In this document: positions 6,418 through 10,697 of the stretch, one piece after another
Position numbering within the stretch: position 1 is the first letter of the stretch
Layout: each line of letters starts with the position of its first letter
Assembly (NCBI GenBank): GCA_028717055.1
Contig: JAQUOO010000037.1
Span: 1-10,697 of the forward strand
Origin: Candidatus Omnitrophota bacterium
GTDB lineage: Bacteria > Omnitrophota > Gorgyraeia > Gygaellales > Profunditerraquicolaceae
Direction: 5' to 3'
DNA: 10,697 nucleotides
Made by a program: the position numbers and the translations under genes
The notes under the pieces: generated by a model
The model's input: only the letters and a program-made list of their open reading frames with translations
Told to the model about the DNA's origin: nothing
Database searches by the model: none

Positions 6418-7353
6418 ATGTCCATAAAAATACTTATAGTCGATGATGACCCCGATATACGGGATGTGTTAAAGCTTACCCTCTCCGAAGAAAACTATGA
6501 GATTCTGGAGGCTGGCGACGGAGAAGAAGCCTTGAAAGTAATCCACGACAATCAACCTGACCTCATATTGCTCGATTACAAAATTCCCAAGATTGACGGG
6601 CGCGAAGTATGCCGCAGGATAAAAAACGACCTCTTGCTCAGACATTTACCTATAATTATGGTAACCGGCAAAGGCGATATAAGCGATAAAGTTGACGGTA
6701 TAGACGCCGGAGCCGACGATTATGTGGTCAAACCATTTGAGCCGAAAGAATTGCTGGCGCGAATCCGGATGATTTTAAGGCATACCGAGAGGGACCTGGA
6801 AGCAAACCCTCTTACCCGCCTTCCGGGAAACGTCTCAATATTAAAAGAACTTTCCAAACGCATAGAAAATAAGTCTTTATTCGCCGTCTGCTATATAGAT
6901 TTGGATAAATTTAAGTCCTATAACGATAAATACGGGTTTGAACACGGAGATGAGGTGATCCGCGAAACCGCCCGCCTGCTTATCCGCTCAACACGAGAAC
7001 ACGGTAATCACGATGATTTCGTGGGGCACATCGGCGGGGATGATTTCGTGATTGTAACTACTCCGGATAAAACCGATTCATTGTGCCAAAAGGTAATCCT
7101 CGATTTTGAAAATCTTGTCCCCTCTTTCTATAATGAAAAGGACGCAAAGAATGGATATATAACAGGTAAAGACAGGCAAGGACAAGAGCAAAAAATACCG
7201 CTTCTTTCTGTATCTATCGGGATAGTGACAAACGAATACCGCAAAGTTACCCACGTGGCTCAAATCGGCGAAATAGGCGCTGAGTTAAAATCTTACGCCA
7301 AGAGCCTGGAGAGAAGCAACTACGTAAAAGACAGGCGCATAGAAGACAGATAG
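6418..7353 (+). CDS. Response regulator with REC domain and GGDDF-type (degenerate GGDEF) output
   Basis: 311 residues. Receiver domain 1-122 with acidic Asp10/Asp11, phosphoacceptor Asp53 (ILLDYKIPKIDG), Thr83 and Lys105. The output domain (about 130-305) has NPLTRLPGN, DLDKFKSYNDKYG (161-173), and GGDDF (206-210) in place of GGDEF, then SVSIGIV (264-270). Glu to Asp at the fourth motif position touches the catalytic residue of diguanylate cyclases, and the RxxD inhibitory site upstream is absent (N197...D200; His204 where Arg is usual). It may be a weak cyclase, a nucleotide receptor or a protein-interaction module. It starts five bases after the kinase stop, so it is the cognate partner. 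The final segment (KSYAKSLERSNYVKDRR) is basic. No DNA-binding domain is seen. Confidence 0.9.
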   Translation: MSIKILIVDDDPDIRDVLKLTLSEENYEILEAGDGEEALKVIHDNQPDLILLDYKIPKIDGREVCRRIKNDLLLRHLPIIMVTGKGDISDKVDGIDAGADDYVVKPFEPKELLARIRMILRHTERDLEANPLTRLPGNVSILKELSKRIENKSLFAVCYIDLDKFKSYNDKYGFEHGDEVIRETARLLIRSTREHGNHDDFVGHIGGDDFVIVTTPDKTDSLCQKVILDFENLVPSFYNEKDAKNGYITGKDRQGQEQKIPLLSVSIGIVTNEYRKVTHVAQIGEIGAELKSYAKSLERSNYVKDRRIEDR

Positions 7354-7367
7354 GCTTTAAGAGAAAT

Positions 7368-7401
7368 AAAAAATCCCGCTAGTTGAATAGCGGGATTTTT
7401 T
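7368..7401. terminator. Bidirectional intrinsic terminator
   Basis: Stem AAATCCCGCTA/TAGCGGGATTT (7371-7381, 7388-7398) with a six-base loop, A6 before and T6 after, so it works on both strands. It ends the signalling operon on the plus strand, 14 bases after its stop, and tRNA-Leu on the minus strand. Confidence 0.92.
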
Positions 7402-7403
7402 AT

Positions 7404-7487
7404 TGGTGCGCGGGGAGGGAGTTGAACCCTCACAGGTTGCCCCACTACCCCCTCAAAGTAGCGTGTCTGCCATTCCACCACCCGCGC
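7404..7487 (-). tRNA. tRNA-Leu (anticodon GAG)
   Basis: Class II tRNA of 84 bases with encoded CCA. Acceptor GCGCGGG pairs with CCCGCGC; anticodon stem CTACT/GGTAG with loop TTGAGGG gives anticodon GAG, reading CUC and CUU; a long variable arm (TGGGGCAACCTGT) and T stem GAGGG/CCCTC with loop TTCAACT follow. The long variable arm and anticodon together identify leucine. Confidence 0.95.
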
Positions 7488-7510
7488 GTAATCTAATATG
7501 CCGATTTGTG

Positions 7511-7539
7511 ATTATAACAATAGCCGGGAAAAATATCAA
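7511..7539 (-). promoter_or_regulatory. Promoter of tRNA-Leu
   Basis: Minus strand -35 TTGATA (7534-7539), 17-base spacer, perfect -10 TATAAT (7511-7516), start near 7504 and 17 bases ahead of the mature tRNA. The -35 overlaps the 3' arm of the hairpin that ends the exchanger gene. Confidence 0.75.
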
Positions 7540-7570
7540 GCAGGATTAACGCTCGCATCAGAGCCTGCTT
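7529..7570 (-). terminator. Terminator candidate of the exchanger operon
   Basis: AAGCAGG (minus, 7564-7570) pairs with CCTGCTT (7538-7544) around a 19-base loop that can form a small inner GCTC/GAGC stem; T5 follows at 7529-7533 after a four-base gap. The hairpin spans the stop codon at 7558-7560. Large loop and offset T tract make it moderate at best. Confidence 0.4.
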
Positions 7571-8703
7571 AAGCGCTTCCGCGTTAATTGAAAGAACACG
7601 CGGAAGGCATTTCTTTTTTCGAAGTTTTTGGCCAGCTTGATTGTTTCAATTAACGCCCAAACGCCATAAACCCAGATAATCCCACCGCGAATTCCGGGGA
7701 AAACGAATTGCGCCAACCACAGTAAAAATAAAGCCGCTGCCTCGAAGAAATTAAAATCCATGCTTGCCAGAAATAGAAACCCTAAACAAGACTGGACAAT
7801 CGTCAAGAGTATCTCCACTTTTTGCTGCTCGTCAAAAATGACGCTGGCAAACCTGCCCATACCGAAAGAATATATAAAAGGGATAAGCGCCACAAGTATA
7901 GTCCACTGGTTAATGGAAGACGAAACAAAATTGGCCAACGCCATAGAGGCTTTATTAACTTTCCTGGCCCAATAAAACGCCGAGAGTTTCTCGGGGAATT
8001 CGCTTAAGAAAGGCGCCACCCATTGCACGAAGACAAATTGCGATATACCGGCAGAAACGGCCAGGGCAAGCATTGAGTTAAGAAAAGGATAGGCGGCAAA
8101 ATACAGAATCACTCCTCCCCAGATAAAAAAAGCCATGATCCAAAGAATATTCCACGGATGCCTATGCCGCATTATGTATTTAGGTATGCGGCCCAAATCA
8201 TCGATCTCTTCGCGATCATGCGGAGGAATTTTCGACAAGAGATACAAATAGCCGAAATAAATCGCGCTTAAAATCAATCCGTCGAGAATGTTCAATGAAC
8301 CCTTAAAATAGATAACCAGAAAGTAGAGTAAAGCCGGTAAAAGGACCAGGACCGCTATGGAATGCTCGTCCTCCAACTCTATATTCCATGGGCGTTTATC
8401 TCCGGACTTGATTCTTCTGAAGAAAAGGGAGACAAAATAAACCATTGGCCAGCCCAAACCAACAAACAATCTCAGGGAACCGGTATAATTAGCAGTGATT
8501 AGATGCGCTTTAGAGGGATCTTTTGCCGCGGTAAAAGCAATTACTCCTTCAACCGCAAATTCAGGCAGGGTTTGAATCCAAGCTAAAACAGCCAAAGCCA
8601 AACCTTGGGAAATAAAAAATTGCCCGCATTCGGCTGCCCAAGAGATAAGCAGGGCGGCTAAAATTATCGCGGGGAATGTCCACAGGGAATTTAAAGCTTC
8701 CAT
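7558..8703 (-). CDS. CaCA-superfamily (Na+/Ca2+ exchanger-like) membrane protein
   Basis: 381 residues, about ten membrane segments, in two halves joined by a charged cytoplasmic loop (about 160-185, PHDREEIDDLGR). Each half carries an alpha-repeat-like segment: WIQTLPEFAVEG...ANYTGS (42-76; Glu48, Asn72) and APFLSEFPEKLSAF...ALANFVSSSINQ (230-266; Glu235, Asn258). Paired Glu/Asn-Ser segments of this kind form the ion site of cation/Ca2+ antiporters, but the repeats are divergent from the usual GNxxGSN form, so the ion is unknown. ATG 8703 has no Shine-Dalgarno; the minus strand there is CT-rich. The gene lies 19 bases after a small secreted-protein gene and is probably translated from the same mRNA. 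Confidence 0.75.
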   Translation of the reverse strand: MEALNSLWTFPAIILAALLISWAAECGQFFISQGLALAVLAWIQTLPEFAVEGVIAFTAAKDPSKAHLITANYTGSLRLFVGLGWPMVYFVSLFFRRIKSGDKRPWNIELEDEHSIAVLVLLPALLYFLVIYFKGSLNILDGLILSAIYFGYLYLLSKIPPHDREEIDDLGRIPKYIMRHRHPWNILWIMAFFIWGGVILYFAAYPFLNSMLALAVSAGISQFVFVQWVAPFLSEFPEKLSAFYWARKVNKASMALANFVSSSINQWTILVALIPFIYSFGMGRFASVIFDEQQKVEILLTIVQSCLGFLFLASMDFNFFEAAALFLLWLAQFVFPGIRGGIIWVYGVWALIETIKLAKNFEKRNAFRVFFQLTRKRLSRL

Positions 8704-8722
8704 ATTTAAGGAAGGAGGGTTT

Positions 8723-9058
8723 TTATTTGCTAACGCCTTTCAAATCGCTAAGGCTTCTTATCTTTAAACCGCCTAAATCATCTTTATAGTAAGTAACAGA
8801 AACCGGATCCCCTTGCGTAATATCGGAAAGGGAAATCGACCTGGCGCCCAAGGTAAGCTCTGAATCCCCGGTAACCCTGAGGACAACTTCATCTTGATCG
8901 CCGGTATGCGGATCGGTATAAAGGATGCTTAACGTTGATTCTATCTGATCCAGAGAAGAAACTATTCCGGATATCACCTTATCGGAACTGTTATCCGCTA
9001 AAGCAAAAGGCGCGAACATGAAGACAAAGATCAATAAAATAGCGCTGGCTTTCTTCAT
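8723..9058 (-). CDS. Small secreted beta-rich protein (DUF5666-like)
   Basis: 111 residues. Residues 1-21 form a signal peptide (MKK, hydrophobic core, then ALA before Asp22). The mature part alternates short strands: VISGIVSSLD, STLSILYTD, EVVLRVTGDSELTLG, ISLSDITQGDPVSVTYY, LKIRSL. A strand carrying GxV...LxxI, then a T/S-rich strand and D-L/I-xxGDxVxVxY is the pattern of small OB-like DUF5666-type domains; this is a pattern match by eye only. AAAGGAG stands seven bases before ATG 9058. It is the first gene of a two-gene unit with the exchanger, so it may act in the envelope next to it, but no function is known. Confidence 0.75.
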   Translation of the reverse strand: MKKASAILLIFVFMFAPFALADNSSDKVISGIVSSLDQIESTLSILYTDPHTGDQDEVVLRVTGDSELTLGARSISLSDITQGDPVSVTYYKDDLGGLKIRSLSDLKGVSK

Positions 9059-9071
9059 CCTTCTCCTTTCA

Positions 9072-9085
9072 CGGGCATTTGCCCG
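9072..9085 (-). other. Small hairpin in the leader of the secreted-protein gene
   Basis: CGGGC/GCCCG with a four-base loop lies just upstream of the Shine-Dalgarno of the gene starting at 9058. It could tune translation or mRNA stability. It is too short to be a recognised riboswitch. Confidence 0.4.
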
Positions 9086-9104
9086 GTAAAGAACTTATTT
9101 TATT

Positions 9105-9128
9105 ATAATACACCAAACAAAACCAATA

Positions 9129-9132
<4 letters not shown>
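9105..9132 (-). promoter_or_regulatory. Promoter of the secreted-protein/exchanger operon
   Basis: Minus strand -35 TTGATA (9127-9132) with -10 TATTAT (9105-9110) at 16 bases; a perfect TATAAT (9102-9107) overlaps at 19 bases. The -35 overlaps the stop of the upstream surface-protein gene at 9129. Confidence 0.55.

Positions 9133-10697
<1,565 letters not shown>

Noticed and set aside
9072..9085. Riboswitch ahead of the secreted-protein gene
   Set aside because: Only a five-base hairpin is present, with no conserved aptamer core in the short leader.

Overview
The window looks like a chromosomal piece from an uncultured, moderate-GC Gram-negative bacterium. The mix of a TMTC-like membrane glycosyltransferase, a FIST/kinase/GGDEF-type signalling operon and a secreted protein with VGIGT repeats and an S74 chaperone tail reminds me of Candidatus Omnitrophota and nearby PVC-like lineages. 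That placement is an inference from gene content, not a proven assignment. CCA-encoded tRNAs and sigma70-like promoters are bacterial in style.

Layout. Bases 1-623 (minus) hold the 5' part of a polytopic GT-C (TMTC-like) protein that runs off the left edge. Bases 830-3150 are a visibly AT-richer accessory block: a RelB/RelE-type toxin-antitoxin pair (minus), an MNT nucleotidyltransferase/HEPN pair (minus) in which BOTH genes carry a single-base frameshift, and an orphan ParB/KorB-like helix-turn-helix protein (plus). Both toxin modules have a large interrupted dyad lying on the promoter, as expected of autoregulated operons. A 400-base non-coding stretch follows, with a perfect 25-base palindrome and a short direct repeat, then tRNA-Glu(CTC) on the minus strand. 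The block abuts the 3' end of that tRNA, and a degenerate copy of the tRNA end lies at its far side, so it may be a decayed integrated island.

Bases 3643-7401 hold a compact plus-strand signalling operon: a FIST-domain sensor (apparently made from a leaderless mRNA), a membrane-anchored GAF-containing histidine kinase, and a response regulator with a GGDDF-type output domain. It ends at a bidirectional terminator shared with tRNA-Leu(GAG) on the opposite strand. The likely logic is that the FIST protein binds a ligand, the kinase relays phosphate to Asp53 of the regulator, and the output domain signals onwards.

Bases 7404-10697 are all minus strand: tRNA-Leu, a CaCA-type (Na+/Ca2+ exchanger-like) membrane protein, a small secreted beta-rich protein co-transcribed with it, and a large secreted surface protein with four VGIGT repeats and a C-terminal S74 intramolecular chaperone. 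The surface-protein gene runs off the right edge through an in-frame (CT)18 dinucleotide tract at the start of its signal-peptide region. This is a possible phase-variation switch and the most interesting single feature here.
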